Shown in pieces: positions 36,379 through 45,558 of a stretch of DNA of 64,000 nt; positions within the stretch are counted from its first letter, which is position 1, and every line of letters begins with the position of its first letter. Made by a program: the position numbers and the translations under genes. This DNA is from Bacteroidota bacterium (GTDB lineage: Bacteria; Bacteroidota; Bacteroidia; Chitinophagales; Saprospiraceae), in the NCBI GenBank assembly GCA_030147525.1, contig JASBVF010000001.1, forward strand, positions 1 through 64,000, in the 5' to 3' direction. The notes beneath the pieces are model-generated. The model was given only the letters and a program-made list of their open reading frames with translations. It was not told the origin of the DNA and ran no database searches.

Positions 36379-37509
36379 TTAGTCAAGCGAGCTGTTGCCA
36401 AGCTTCCAATCGTAGGGGCGGTTTTTCAGTTCTTCCAGTTTTTCCTTCAGTTTTTGATCGATCAGCTCTTTTTGCAAAACGATTCTGGCATTGACGAGAT
36501 GGGCACCTGTTTCGGTATCATACTTCACCTTGCTTTTCGTTTCGTTGGAGAGTAAGGTCACTTTTTCGAGGTTACTCATTTCATAAACATGCTCATGTTC
36601 ATGCAACAGGTAGTCGTAGGGGCTGCGGTAAGAAATAAGTTTCACAAAGATAGGCGCCGTTTCAATGGCAATAAACAATAAAGTAATAAAAATGCTGGCA
36701 TACCAAATCGCATCGCTTTTTTGTGAAAGCCTGGAAAGGGCATCAATACGAGCGGCCATTCCATTGTATTTGTTGCGGTCGAGGCCCGCAATGTCGGCAT
36801 AAATGGCGGAATCCAGGGCTACGATGGCTAATTCTTTTTCCCGGATCAGGGGAAGTGTTTGAGCAATCAGGCTGTCAAGTTCGGCCTGCGCTTTGTCAGC
36901 GTCCGCTTTTTTGGCCCGGTAGATCGGGCCCAGATTTTTCTGGCCGGAGCCGCCGGTCCCATCCGCTTCCCGCTGGGCAATGATGGCGAGGGTATCACGG
37001 GCGGCAGCTTTTTCACTGATTTCATTTTTCAGCTGCGCAATTTGCTGCTGCTGCGCCTCAATCTCGATAGCATACCTTTCCTTCACACCGTTCTCCTGAT
37101 CTTTGAAAACCTCCTGCTCCATCGTCACCAGTTCGGCAGAGATTTCTTTTTCAAAAATCTTCAATTCCAGTGGTTTTGAAATAACCACGGCCAGCAGCAC
37201 GGCCAACATCAACCTCGGCACAGCCACCATCAAATCACGCCACCATTTGCCGTAACTTTTCATGCTCAACACGATGTAACGGTCAAGGTTAAAAATCATT
37301 AACCCCCAAACCAACCCGAACGTGATGGCCATGAAGTAGGAATCAAACACCGTGAAAAGCGCATAGGCCGAGGAGAAAAAAGCCAGTACGCCGGTGAAAA
37401 ATACCGTGGCGCCAATACCTGCATATTTATTTTCGTCGGAAGGGCATTGCTCCAGAATTGCGTCAGTAACGCCGGAACAAACGAGAAAGAATTTTTTCAG
37501 TCGGGACAT
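36379..37509 (-). CDS. DUF4407 integral membrane protein
   Basis: 376 residues. The N-terminus (FFLVCSGVTDAILEQCPSDENKYAGIGATV) is the DUF4407 hallmark. Three membrane helices lie at about 30-50, 58-78 and 92-112. A long charged coiled coil with QQQQIAQLKNEISEKAAARD (about 125-245) follows, and a fourth helix (WYASIFITLLFIAIETAPIFV) near 265-285. The Cys-rich start faces the cytoplasm by inference. Function unknown; the fold suggests an inner-membrane protein with a large coiled-coil loop. Not linked to its neighbours by overlap. Confidence 0.85.
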   Translation of the reverse strand: MSRLKKFFLVCSGVTDAILEQCPSDENKYAGIGATVFFTGVLAFFSSAYALFTVFDSYFMAITFGLVWGLMIFNLDRYIVLSMKSYGKWWRDLMVAVPRLMLAVLLAVVISKPLELKIFEKEISAELVTMEQEVFKDQENGVKERYAIEIEAQQQQIAQLKNEISEKAAARDTLAIIAQREADGTGGSGQKNLGPIYRAKKADADKAQAELDSLIAQTLPLIREKELAIVALDSAIYADIAGLDRNKYNGMAARIDALSRLSQKSDAIWYASIFITLLFIAIETAPIFVKLISYRSPYDYLLHEHEHVYEMSNLEKVTLLSNETKSKVKYDTETGAHLVNARIVLQKELIDQKLKEKLEELKNRPYDWKLGNSSLD

Positions 37510-37664
37510 GGTGATGAATTTTAGTTGGATGATTTTGGCATTGGGAAATGAGACATCCGATTTAACTTCAAAAAAAGTGGAAATGTTGGGTGAGCAGGGA
37601 GTTTTTTCGATAGAATGAAAAACAAGGTAGATAGATTGATTTATAAAATGTTCAACCTGCTGTG

Positions 37665-39524
37665 TTATTCCATTTTATCCAACAACTCTTTGAACCTGGG
37701 ATGGTCACGAATGCTGTTGAGGTTTCCATCGTTTTCATACCACCCCCGTTGCTTGAATCCGGCTGCGAAACACTGCTCCAGGTAATGTAATGCTTCCTGT
37801 TCCTTGTTCAACATGGCGGTAATGCATGCTGCATTGTAAAGCAGCATGGGATCGTCCGGCTCGAGGGCCAGCGCCCGCCGCAGCCAGTCGAGTCCTTTCC
37901 CCGTCTCACCATTTGCAATCAATGCACTGGCGCCAAGGTAGAGCGCACGAATATCGGTTGGATTGTGCTGGAGTTGTTTTTCAACGATCGAAACACCGGT
38001 TTGCCTGGCTTTTGCTGCCAATACAGTGATGCCCAGATTTTCGTAAGCCTGGGAAGCCAGCAGCACAGACTGGTAATCATCAGGCCGGTAGCGACTGGCT
38101 TCGTCAAACAAGCGGGCCGCTTTGTCCATTTTTCCCTGCGAAAAACAAGCCCTGGCGTAATGATACCATGCCTCAAAAAGGGAAGGGTTTAACTCAATGG
38201 CTTTTTCAAATGCTGCTGCTGCTTTTTTGTATTGCTTTTTGATAGTGAGAGCCACCCCCCGTGACGCATGAGCCTCGGCCATTTGCGGAGCAAGCTCCAT
38301 GGCTTGCAGGCTGGCAAGGATGGCTTCTTTCAAATTGTCTTCTGAATTCTGATCGTACATGTACAGGTAGGAGTAACAATCAGCCAAACCAGCGTAAGCA
38401 AGTGCGTACTCTTCGTCGATTTCGATGGCTTTTTGAAACATCTTCAAGGCCTGCTTCACAGAACTCCGGCTAAACTGGTAGTAGGAATGCCTGCCTTTCA
38501 GGTAAAAATCGTAGGCTTCGACGTTGCTGGTTTGTCGTTTTTGGATGTCGTGTTCCCGTTCGGGCACGAGCTTGATTTCCAATGCACTGACGATATTTTG
38601 GGCAATTTCATCCTGCAACTCAAAAACATCCTTGAGCTGCCGGTCGAAGCGGCCTGACCAGATGTTGGTGCCGGTTTCGGCATTTACCAACTCCACGGAA
38701 ATTCTTAGTTGCCTGTCTTTTTTCCGGACCGTCCCTTCCAACACAGCACTGGCGCCGAGCAATCTGCCTTTCTCCCGAACATCGAGCCGTTTGCCCTTCA
38801 GGGCAAAGGAAGAAGAACGGGACACAACGCTGAGGCCTGCCGTATTGTCCAGTGCCAGAATGATTTCCTCAGAGATGCCTTCACAAAAATAATCCTGGCC
38901 AGGATCGTCACTTAGGTTGACAAATGGCATCACTGCCACATTTGCCTTGGTGGTACCAAGCCTTAGCGGAGGGAAATCATTTTCAATGCCGGAAATCACG
39001 AGTTGGTACAAATGATCTGTTTTTTCAAAATCCTTCAGTTGCACCTTTCCGACTTCTTCAAGCGAAACGCCGGGTGGCAGATCACCCTTAACTCTGTCAT
39101 GGACTTTTTTTGAAATGAGCACCTGTCCTCCATGCCCGATATTACAAATTCGGGAAGCCCGGTGAACTTCAAGCCCGGTAAAGCCAGAATTAGTTGCCAG
39201 CGCATGACCGTGGTGAATGCCGATCCGTACTTTCAGGCCAACTTCCCTGGCCCAGTTCTTAGATGCAAAATCCTTTTGGATAGTCGCTGCTGCGGCAACA
39301 GCTTGCTGCGGTTGATTGAACACAATGAAAAAACCATCCCCGGAAGTATCAATTTCTTTCCCGTTAAATTTATTGTGAGCCATGCGGATGACAGTCCGGT
39401 GCCGCTCAAGCACTGATGCGTAGGACTCTCCCAATTGCTGCGCCAGCCGGGTAGAGCCTTCAATGTCGCTGAAGAAAAAGGTTTTCTTGTTTTTTTGTGA
39501 TTTTTTCATCCGACGATTAAGCAT
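37665..39524 (-). CDS. Class III nucleotide cyclase with TolB/FlgO-like and TPR domains
   Basis: 619 residues, cytosolic or peripheral; no membrane segment. Residues 15-170 are a class III cyclase domain with metal Asp20 (FFSDIEGST) and Asp63 (DTSGDGFF), then VRIGIHHGHA and VHRASRICNIGHGGQVLIS. The place of the usual base-binding Lys is Asp59, a variant seen in this bacterial subgroup. Residues about 190-335 are a FlgO/TolB-like N-domain (VAVMPFVNLSDDPGQDYFCE, GASAVLEGTVRKKDRQLRIS). At least six TPRs fill 340-600 (ALAYAGLADCYSY, AEAHASRGVAL). Cyclic nucleotide output is predicted from the family. ATG 39509 is an alternative start. Confidence 0.88.
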   Translation of the reverse strand: MLNRRMKKSQKNKKTFFFSDIEGSTRLAQQLGESYASVLERHRTVIRMAHNKFNGKEIDTSGDGFFIVFNQPQQAVAAAATIQKDFASKNWAREVGLKVRIGIHHGHALATNSGFTGLEVHRASRICNIGHGGQVLISKKVHDRVKGDLPPGVSLEEVGKVQLKDFEKTDHLYQLVISGIENDFPPLRLGTTKANVAVMPFVNLSDDPGQDYFCEGISEEIILALDNTAGLSVVSRSSSFALKGKRLDVREKGRLLGASAVLEGTVRKKDRQLRISVELVNAETGTNIWSGRFDRQLKDVFELQDEIAQNIVSALEIKLVPEREHDIQKRQTSNVEAYDFYLKGRHSYYQFSRSSVKQALKMFQKAIEIDEEYALAYAGLADCYSYLYMYDQNSEDNLKEAILASLQAMELAPQMAEAHASRGVALTIKKQYKKAAAAFEKAIELNPSLFEAWYHYARACFSQGKMDKAARLFDEASRYRPDDYQSVLLASQAYENLGITVLAAKARQTGVSIVEKQLQHNPTDIRALYLGASALIANGETGKGLDWLRRALALEPDDPMLLYNAACITAMLNKEQEALHYLEQCFAAGFKQRGWYENDGNLNSIRDHPRFKELLDKME

Positions 39525-39644
39525 CAGCGAGGCAGCATTTGACAGGAAAATGAAGCTGACCCGCCACTAAAATCGACAGCGAAGATAGCGAGGTATTTGT
39601 TTTGAAGGGTAAGTTGTTCGAAAAGGCCCGTTTTTGAAGCTGCT

Positions 39645-39995
39645 TTATGCAAAAAAAGAATCGCCCCGATGGCAGACGTGAGCCTCGTTGAAGGTCGAAA
39701 GGTCCAGTGTTAAAATAAAGCTGTCATCCTGAATCGACAGTAAAAATTCCGACCTGAAATACTGACAAACTTCCAGCGCTACTTCAGTTGGATAAATTTC
39801 GAGACAAATGGCGAGGGAAAGTTGCATGGCTCCTTTTTCGTGTTGCCCCCAGTTGAATCCGGTAACACTGTAACTTTTGACCTTCAGGCTTTTATTCAAT
39901 TGAAGGAGTTTATGATTGAGCCAGACTTTGGGCGGGGACGAAGCATTTACATCACGAATACCTTTGAGGTGGATCGAGTTAGAGAGTTTGGTCAT
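39645..39995 (-). CDS. DUF6166-like small protein
   Basis: 116 residues from ATG 39995, chosen because AAAGGAAA lies about 12 bases ahead; the longer frame to 40112 adds 39 residues of no pattern. The core KVWLNHKLLQLN...VTGFNWGQHEKGAMQLSLAICLEIYP resembles the DUF6166 pattern (F.WG..G.AQLALA). No signal peptide or membrane part. Function unknown. DUF6166 genes often sit in variable or mobile regions, and this one lies at the edge of such a stretch, next to an AAA_13 ATPase. Confidence 0.65.
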   Translation of the reverse strand: MTKLSNSIHLKGIRDVNASSPPKVWLNHKLLQLNKSLKVKSYSVTGFNWGQHEKGAMQLSLAICLEIYPTEVALEVCQYFRSEFLLSIQDDSFILTLDLSTFNEAHVCHRGDSFFA

Positions 39996-40219
39996 AGCAG
40001 TTGAATTTCCTTTGGTTTTGTTCTTTTTTGAATCTGCGCCAAAATATGTCCCGGGCCACAATTGAGAAAAGATTTGTTTTCGGTATTCGTTAAAAATTGA
40101 TGTGTTTGTCAATCAGGATCTTTTAATCCATGCTCAGGGCAAGCTGATTTTTAGGATGCGGCCAATTTCTCCCGGAACTAAAATTTCTATCTTTATCCCA
40201 GGTAATACCAACCCATACC

Positions 40220-42169
40220 ATGATAAAACACTTTACCAAAATAGCCGGTACCGGTAAGTTTTTCAACTTCCGGCTTAGCACTTCCTCGCCAGAAAAAAAG
40301 GCAGCAGACTTCAACCGCCTCAACCTCATCTACGGTGAAAACGGCAGCGGTAAAACTACGCTTTCGCTCATTCTGCGTTCGCTGCGTGGGGACGATGATT
40401 TGTTGTCAAAAAAACGCTCCTTCGACCGCAGCGTGCCGCAGGAAATTGAAGTGGCTGTAGACGGAATGCCGCTGCCGCAGTATGTTTTTAAAAATGAAAA
40501 ATGGAATCAGCACCTGCCCGGCATCGAGGTTTTCGACGTGCATTTCATCAATGAAAACATTTACACCGGGCTTGAAATCCAGTCTTCGCACCGGAAAAAT
40601 CTTTTCGAAGTCATCATGGGCCGGCAGGGCGTCCACCTGAAATCTGAAATCCAGGTGATCAAAGAGCGCATTCAGAAGGGAAACAAAATGACCCGTGAAA
40701 CCACCCGTGAGATCGAGGCCGTCACCGGCCAGGTGTTCAGCGCCGGGGAGTTTGCCGGCATGAAAGCCGAGCCGGACATCGAAGCTAAAATTGCGGAAAA
40801 AGAACATGAAATTGAGGCAGGCCGCCATCACCAGGATATTTTACAAAAAGCTTATCTGGCTGAAATACCCACCCTGGAGCCGGGTTTTTCATTCGAAGAA
40901 GCCGAGGCCATTTTAACGCAGTCGATCGACGGCATTTCAGAAAAATACCTCGCCCAATTCAGCGAACACAAGGCCCGCCTCGGCATGGGCGCCCAATCGG
41001 AAGACTGGATTAAGCAGGGCTATGAAGCCATTCACGACGATGCCTGCCCGTTTTGCCAGCGGCCATTTGACGACACGGTGCAAGTGCTGGAAGCCTACCG
41101 CCAGTATTTTAATGAAAGTTACAACCGCCTCATCGAAGGCATCGCCCGGCTGAAGGGTGTTCTCAATAACTTTAATCCCGAAGCCCGGCTGCTCGAAATC
41201 GAAAATGCCATCCGCTCCAACCTGACGCTGATCGATTTTTGGAAAACTTATCTCACCAAGCCACCGGAACTTCACTCCTTGCTGAGTGAAAAACAAGGCT
41301 TGCTGGAAGCTTTTGAACAACTCCGGAATTGTTTTCAGGATAAAACAGCCAACCCGGTGCAGGCGCAGGATACCGTTTCGTTGACTTCTTTTAAAAAAAG
41401 CGTTGATCAAATCAACCGGCTCATTGCAGGATTTAACGCCGGCATTTCCGGCTTCAACAGCAGCATTTCGCTCATGAAAGCCAACGAAGGCCCCGATCTT
41501 TCGCAGCTTGAAACGGAGTTGAAACAATTGCAGGTTTTACAAAAAAGGGATGAGCCAGAAATGGCCACGCTGTGCGAAAACCTGCTCATCTACGAAGACG
41601 CCCTTGAAAAGCTCAAAAAAATGAAGGACGACAAACAGGCCCGGCTCGACCAGTCCAAAAATGAGGTTTTCAACCGGCATCTCACGATCCTCAACCGGCA
41701 CCTTCAGGCTTTCGCTCCCTACCTTGAATTGCGCAAGCTGACCAGCGTTTACATCGGCAGCAGTACGGAGCCGTCCGTAAGGTTTGCCCTTTGCATACGG
41801 GGCGAAGAGGTCGTGCAGAAAGATGATCCTGAGCGGCCGTCCGTAAAATATTCCCTCAGTGAAGGCGATAAAAATGCCCTGGCCCTGGCTTTCTTCCTGG
41901 CCAGCCTGGAACTGGATCCCCAGCTTTCAGAAAAAATCATCGTCGTGGACGATCCCGTTTCCCATTTTGATGAAAAACGAAGAACGGTCCTGTTGAAACA
42001 CCTGGTTCGTTTCGGCCAGTTGAGCCGGCAGTTGTTTTTGCTGACGCATGATTTGGCTGTGGCGGATGCTTTTAAAAAAATGGCCGGGAAGGGTTCGCTG
42101 TCGGTGGGTCAGTTCAGGCTGGAGGAAATGGAGGGGACGGCGGTGATTTCGGGCTGGAGGGAATGGTGA
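40220..42169 (+). CDS. AAA_13-family ATPase with CxxC zinc-hook-like motif
   Basis: 649-residue SMC/Rad50-like ATPase. Walker A is GENGSGKTTL (39-48). A coiled-coil arm spans about 150-560 and is interrupted near its middle by CPFCQRPF (Cys276, Cys279), a half zinc hook that could join two molecules. The ABC-type signature is YSLSEGDKNALALAFFL, Walker B IIVVDDPVSHFD, and the switch His is in LLTHDLA. This is the AAA_13 layout of PrrC and RloC anticodon nucleases. The protein stops about 35 residues after the His, however, so the C-terminal nuclease domain is absent. It may regulate or partner a nuclease encoded elsewhere, or act in DNA repair (inference). A neighbouring toxin-antitoxin pair supports a defence-rich setting. 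Confidence 0.88.
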   Translation: MIKHFTKIAGTGKFFNFRLSTSSPEKKAADFNRLNLIYGENGSGKTTLSLILRSLRGDDDLLSKKRSFDRSVPQEIEVAVDGMPLPQYVFKNEKWNQHLPGIEVFDVHFINENIYTGLEIQSSHRKNLFEVIMGRQGVHLKSEIQVIKERIQKGNKMTRETTREIEAVTGQVFSAGEFAGMKAEPDIEAKIAEKEHEIEAGRHHQDILQKAYLAEIPTLEPGFSFEEAEAILTQSIDGISEKYLAQFSEHKARLGMGAQSEDWIKQGYEAIHDDACPFCQRPFDDTVQVLEAYRQYFNESYNRLIEGIARLKGVLNNFNPEARLLEIENAIRSNLTLIDFWKTYLTKPPELHSLLSEKQGLLEAFEQLRNCFQDKTANPVQAQDTVSLTSFKKSVDQINRLIAGFNAGISGFNSSISLMKANEGPDLSQLETELKQLQVLQKRDEPEMATLCENLLIYEDALEKLKKMKDDKQARLDQSKNEVFNRHLTILNRHLQAFAPYLELRKLTSVYIGSSTEPSVRFALCIRGEEVVQKDDPERPSVKYSLSEGDKNALALAFFLASLELDPQLSEKIIVVDDPVSHFDEKRRTVLLKHLVRFGQLSRQLFLLTHDLAVADAFKKMAGKGSLSVGQFRLEEMEGTAVISGWREW

Positions 42170-42470
42170 GGGTGTTTATTATCGCTGCAACAACACTGCG
42201 GCACCATAAACGAACCCGTCTCCCGAAAATACGGATACCCGTTCCCGCTGAAATAAAACTTTCTCTGCTTGCGGTAGTAGTCGGCAATTCCATTTATTGT
42301 TGCGGCAAAGTATAGCTGAACCTTGAACCTTGATGAGCAATTTCGGCAGGGCTTGGAAGCTTCTGATTTCTGCGATTAGCCAATTGCTTAAAAGCCTTAT
42401 TCGCTGTTCTGTTTGCGTACCAGAAATTTCTTTAGCTTTACCTCAACTCTTGCAAAAACTAATCAACGAT
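42170..42470. other. 301-base gap holding an amidohydrolase 3' stub
   Basis: Between the AAA_13 stop and the T9SS protein start. The first 140 bases are the decayed amidohydrolase tail described separately. The rest holds no gene; TTTG (42412-42415) and TAGCTTTA (42433-42440), 17 bases apart, form a weak promoter candidate for the T9SS gene. Confidence 0.45.
42178..42309 (-). pseudogene. Amidohydrolase C-terminal stub, copy A
   Basis: Read on the minus strand this encodes AATINGIADYYRKQRKFYF then SGNGYPYFRETGSFMVPQCC. It matches the last 50 residues of the intact amidohydrolase at 45559-48888 (KFYFEQPGSGNGYPYFQETNSFMVPQCC). The catalytic part is gone. It converges on the AAA_13 gene stop. 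Confidence 0.8.
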
Positions 42471-44651
42471 ATGAAAACATCCTTTCTGTTATTCTGCTCA
42501 GCACTTTTATCTTGTTTTTTTCTTCAAGCCCAATCCATTGATTTTCAGCCGCTACCCAGTTCACCTGAAGGTTCAGCTACACTGGCGGAACTTATTGGGG
42601 ACCAACAGGGTAACCTCTACGCCATATTCCCCGCCAATTTCGACACCAACGGCGGCTATTTCTGCCGCTCTCAGGATAGCGGGGTATCTTGGCAAAAAAT
42701 GAATTATGCGCTTCGTGACATGAGCCTTGCGCCCGATGGTACGCTATACAGGCTACAAGCTGACAACCTTTTTCGCTCACATGACCAAGGTTTCACCTGG
42801 TCACTGGCGCATAGCAATGCCTGGCTGAATTCTACGAGCCGTATCCTAATCACCTCGGCAGGAACACTGCTGGCAGCCGATAACCCCGGCATTAGCCGCT
42901 CTACCGACCAGGGCGAAACCTGGCAAAACGTGCCTTTGCCTACCAGTGCCACAAGTTATTTGTTTACTGTGCCCGATGGCACGGCTTATGCTTTTTCCCC
43001 TAAGCAAGTTGGCAATGATTATTGGAATGATGTGTTCCGCTCTACTGACGACGGTTTGACTTGGCAACTCGTAGGCGAGCTACCTGATATTTTTTTCGAT
43101 GGCTTCCTGTTTCAGACAACTTCCGGCCGGCTGGTGAAGGGCGACGACGACCTGAAGGGGATTTATTATTCTGATAACCAAGGGGCTAATTGGACAAAGT
43201 GTGACCAAATTGGCTTTGGAAACATCCGTGCCCAATCCATCATTCAACAACCTTCCGGCAGGATTTGGATAACCACTTCCAACTCATGGCGGTACTACTC
43301 CGACGACGATGGCAACACATGGATGAAGGGCGGCCCCAGCGGTGCGGGAGACCCGCTTACATACCTTTGGCAAATGCCTGATGGCAGCGTATGGGGCAAT
43401 TTCTCCTATTCCCTTTTCAAAGCAAATGATGACACACTCGAAAGCTGGACATTTATAAGCCTGGGAATCCAAGAGCCGCTTGTGCTCGACATGAAGGCGC
43501 TCGACGAGCAGCGGCTTTATGTCTGCACTACGGCAGGAATGTTTCGCACGTTGGACGGTGGGAACACCTGGACACATTTTTTTCAGCAGCCTATTTATTC
43601 TAAATGGCTCGGCAGGAACACTGCGCAATTTTGCCTCGATGACCTTGGAAACGTCGTGTTGGCAGACGGCAACCGACTTTGGCGCATCGAGCCGCAAACA
43701 GGCGCCGCAACTGACATTACTCCGCCCGGCTTGCAGACGCTACCTGGCTTAACAAATGGCATGGAAACTATCGCCCGGCTTCCCGACGGCGATTTGGTGG
43801 CAGGAACTTCTAAAAATTTTCGCTCCAGCGACAATGGCGAGACCTGGACCTTATTCAGTCCCAGCCTTGGCTCATTTACAGGATTTATTACTAAAATACT
43901 CGAAACTCATTATGTCTCAGACACTGCATGGATACTCAACGATGATACCGTAATTGACTTCTGGTACAATCCCGTCACTGACCAAGCCCGCCCAATTACC
44001 ATTTTCAACATCAATACATTGGAAGGAACTACGGTGGATGCCAATGGCGGTATTCACACCATGTTGAATAACTTCAATGACCCAGCCTATTGTTTTTCCG
44101 ATGATTTCGGAACCAATTGGGAATGTGTTTACGATAAACCGTTCTGGTTATTGGGCGAAATGATAGTCAATCTGGCAGGGCAAATTTTTGTACTTTCGGA
44201 TTTTGGACTTTACGCATCAGAAGACGAAGGGCATAACTGGAACCTCATTTTTCAAGCCAATGCCCCTCACCCAAACCACGTCCGGCGTTTCTGCCATTCA
44301 CCCAACCAATACCTTTTCATTGCGCCCACTGGGTTGGGTATCCATCGCTCTGCCCTGCCGGCCGTTTCCCAAACCTTGAAACGAACCATCACTTCCAACG
44401 AACCTGTGCTACTTGTTTTCCCAAACCCGTCTGTTAACGGCAATGTGTATGTAGAAATCCCGGATTGGTTATCCGGCAACGATTCGGAGGTACTGTTGAC
44501 GGATTTATGGGGTAAGGTCCTGCACCGTGAAAAAGCTGTTGGCAAAAGTATCCTTTTGAATTTGGAAGAGTTTGCGCCAGGGATTTATTTTATCACATGG
44601 AGAAGCAAAAAGGGAGAAGTTTCTTCGAAATGGGTGAAGATGGATCCATGA
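42471..44651 (+). CDS. Secreted sialidase-like (BNR) repeat protein with T9SS sorting domain
   Basis: 726 residues from ATG 42471, which opens a clear signal peptide (TSFLLFCSALLSCFFLQAQ); the longer frame from 42330 would put 47 residues ahead of it. The body is a series of BNR/sialidase or photosystem-stability-factor-like blades (SQDSGVSWQKM, SHDQGFTWSL, STDQGETWQNV, SDDDGNTWMKG, LDGGNTWTHFF, SSDNGETWTLF, SEDEGHNWNLIF), about ten to twelve copies that should fold into one or two beta-propellers. The last 85 residues are a T9SS sorting domain (LLVFPNPSVNGNVYVEI ... GIYFITWRSKKG ... SSKWVKM). No sialidase catalytic Arg/Asp set was recognised, so it is a binding or structural protein (inference). 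Amidohydrolase stubs lie on both sides. Confidence 0.9.
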   Translation: MKTSFLLFCSALLSCFFLQAQSIDFQPLPSSPEGSATLAELIGDQQGNLYAIFPANFDTNGGYFCRSQDSGVSWQKMNYALRDMSLAPDGTLYRLQADNLFRSHDQGFTWSLAHSNAWLNSTSRILITSAGTLLAADNPGISRSTDQGETWQNVPLPTSATSYLFTVPDGTAYAFSPKQVGNDYWNDVFRSTDDGLTWQLVGELPDIFFDGFLFQTTSGRLVKGDDDLKGIYYSDNQGANWTKCDQIGFGNIRAQSIIQQPSGRIWITTSNSWRYYSDDDGNTWMKGGPSGAGDPLTYLWQMPDGSVWGNFSYSLFKANDDTLESWTFISLGIQEPLVLDMKALDEQRLYVCTTAGMFRTLDGGNTWTHFFQQPIYSKWLGRNTAQFCLDDLGNVVLADGNRLWRIEPQTGAATDITPPGLQTLPGLTNGMETIARLPDGDLVAGTSKNFRSSDNGETWTLFSPSLGSFTGFITKILETHYVSDTAWILNDDTVIDFWYNPVTDQARPITIFNINTLEGTTVDANGGIHTMLNNFNDPAYCFSDDFGTNWECVYDKPFWLLGEMIVNLAGQIFVLSDFGLYASEDEGHNWNLIFQANAPHPNHVRRFCHSPNQYLFIAPTGLGIHRSALPAVSQTLKRTITSNEPVLLVFPNPSVNGNVYVEIPDWLSGNDSEVLLTDLWGKVLHREKAVGKSILLNLEEFAPGIYFITWRSKKGEVSSKWVKMDP

Positions 44652-44657
44652 TAAAAA

Positions 44658-44694
44658 TCAATGAGGGCAGGGAGACGAACCCTGCCCTCATTGA
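44658..44694 (+). terminator. Hairpin after the T9SS repeat-protein gene
   Basis: A perfect 15-bp stem (tcaatgagggcaggg / ccctgccctcattga) with a seven-base loop, seven bases after the stop codon. No T-run follows. Confidence 0.8.
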
Positions 44695-44697
44695 GAG

Positions 44698-44777
44698 CCT
44701 CAATCCCTCCAACAACACGTCGGCACCATAAACAAATTCGTCTCCCGGAAATTCGAAGGTGCATTCCCGTTTTTGGC
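44698..44777 (-). pseudogene. Amidohydrolase C-terminal stub, copy B
   Basis: Minus-strand reading gives NGNAPSNFRETNLFMVPTCCWRD followed by a stop, matching the end of the intact amidohydrolase (ETNSFMVPQCCWRD). It is cut off three bases before the stop codon of the DUF3368 toxin gene. Confidence 0.78.
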
Positions 44778-44780
44778 AAC

Positions 44781-45266
44781 TCACTCTTCAGCTAAATCCC
44801 TGATTTGCTCATAAAAGCTGTCCTTTATCCAAAACTCCGCTTTGGTTCTGAGTTCGTCCACCACTGACATGACGGAGGGGAGAAGCCCGGCTTGTTTTGC
44901 TTTCAGCAGGATTCCGATAAGTCCAATGGAGGAAATGCCCATTTCATCAGCTATCTTCCAGCCCCTGCGCTCGTCAATCAGGAGGAAATCAGCAGAAAGT
45001 TCTTTTGCCAAAGCAATGGCCTCCGCTTCTCCTTCATCTAATTTTTCCAATAATTGTTGAACGAGTGCGGCATTTTCCGGGGCTTTTATTTCAAACCAAT
45101 TGGCGGTAGTATAAGCTGAAATATCTTCCCCGAAATCTTCCAGGGCCAGTACTTCAGCGTGTACTTTAGGAGGTACAATGACAACTTGGTACATATCCCT
45201 CAGCAGCGAAAGTCTGCCAATCAAAATCAGGTTGCTGATAGGGGAAGTGTCGCTTACAATGAGCAT
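44781..45266 (-). CDS. DUF3368 PIN-like toxin
   Basis: 161 residues. The start SDTSPISNLILIGRLSLL is the DUF3368 signature with an acidic PIN-type Asp. Further acidic positions lie in LDEGEAEAIALAKEL (about 97-111) and LLIDERRGWKIADEMGI (about 115-132), then IGLIGILLKAKQAGLL. This family is the ribonuclease-like partner of UPF0175 proteins in a type II toxin-antitoxin system. The gene follows its partner directly (stop 45267, start 45266), toxin second. All expected acidic residues are present. Confidence 0.9.
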   Translation of the reverse strand: MLIVSDTSPISNLILIGRLSLLRDMYQVVIVPPKVHAEVLALEDFGEDISAYTTANWFEIKAPENAALVQQLLEKLDEGEAEAIALAKELSADFLLIDERRGWKIADEMGISSIGLIGILLKAKQAGLLPSVMSVVDELRTKAEFWIKDSFYEQIRDLAEE

Positions 45267-45503
45267 TTAAGACAAATTCAATTTCTTCATATCCGCCTTC
45301 AATTCCTCAATGCCGTAGTGGATAGGGATTTTGCGGCGGGCGAGCTCTCGTTGCATTTGCATCCTGTGAAGACCGGCGAGGCGGGCTGCCTGTGCCATGG
45401 TCAAGCGCTCTTGTTGAAAAAGCAAAATGGCCAGTTCGAGCTTCACCTGCGCTGCTGTCAGGTGCACTTCTTCAAGATAAGTATCAGGAATGTAAACAAC
45501 CAT
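45267..45503 (-). CDS. UPF0175-family antitoxin
   Basis: 78 residues. The core KLELAILLFQQERLTMAQAARLAGLHRMQM is the UPF0175 helix-turn-helix-like pattern, and RKIPIHYGIEELKADMKKL is the usual tail that touches the toxin. It lies directly before the DUF3368 gene with no gap, so the two form one operon. It probably neutralises the toxin and represses the pair (family knowledge). Confidence 0.9.
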   Translation of the reverse strand: MVVYIPDTYLEEVHLTAAQVKLELAILLFQQERLTMAQAARLAGLHRMQMQRELARRKIPIHYGIEELKADMKKLNLS

Positions 45504-45558
45504 TTTCGATGAATTTTAATCAAAGATAAACTAACCCAAGGGAACTTCAAACCATTCC

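Noticed and set aside
39996-40112. Longer N-terminus for the DUF6166-like protein
   Set aside because: The added 39 residues show no pattern, and a ribosome site stands before 39995.
42330-42470. Longer N-terminus for the T9SS repeat protein
   Set aside because: It would place 47 residues before a perfect signal peptide starting at 42471.
42178-44777. Amidohydrolase stubs as attachment sites of an integrated element
   Set aside because: No integrase or recombinase gene lies between them and the copies are too diverged for simple direct-repeat target sites; tandem-array decay fits better.
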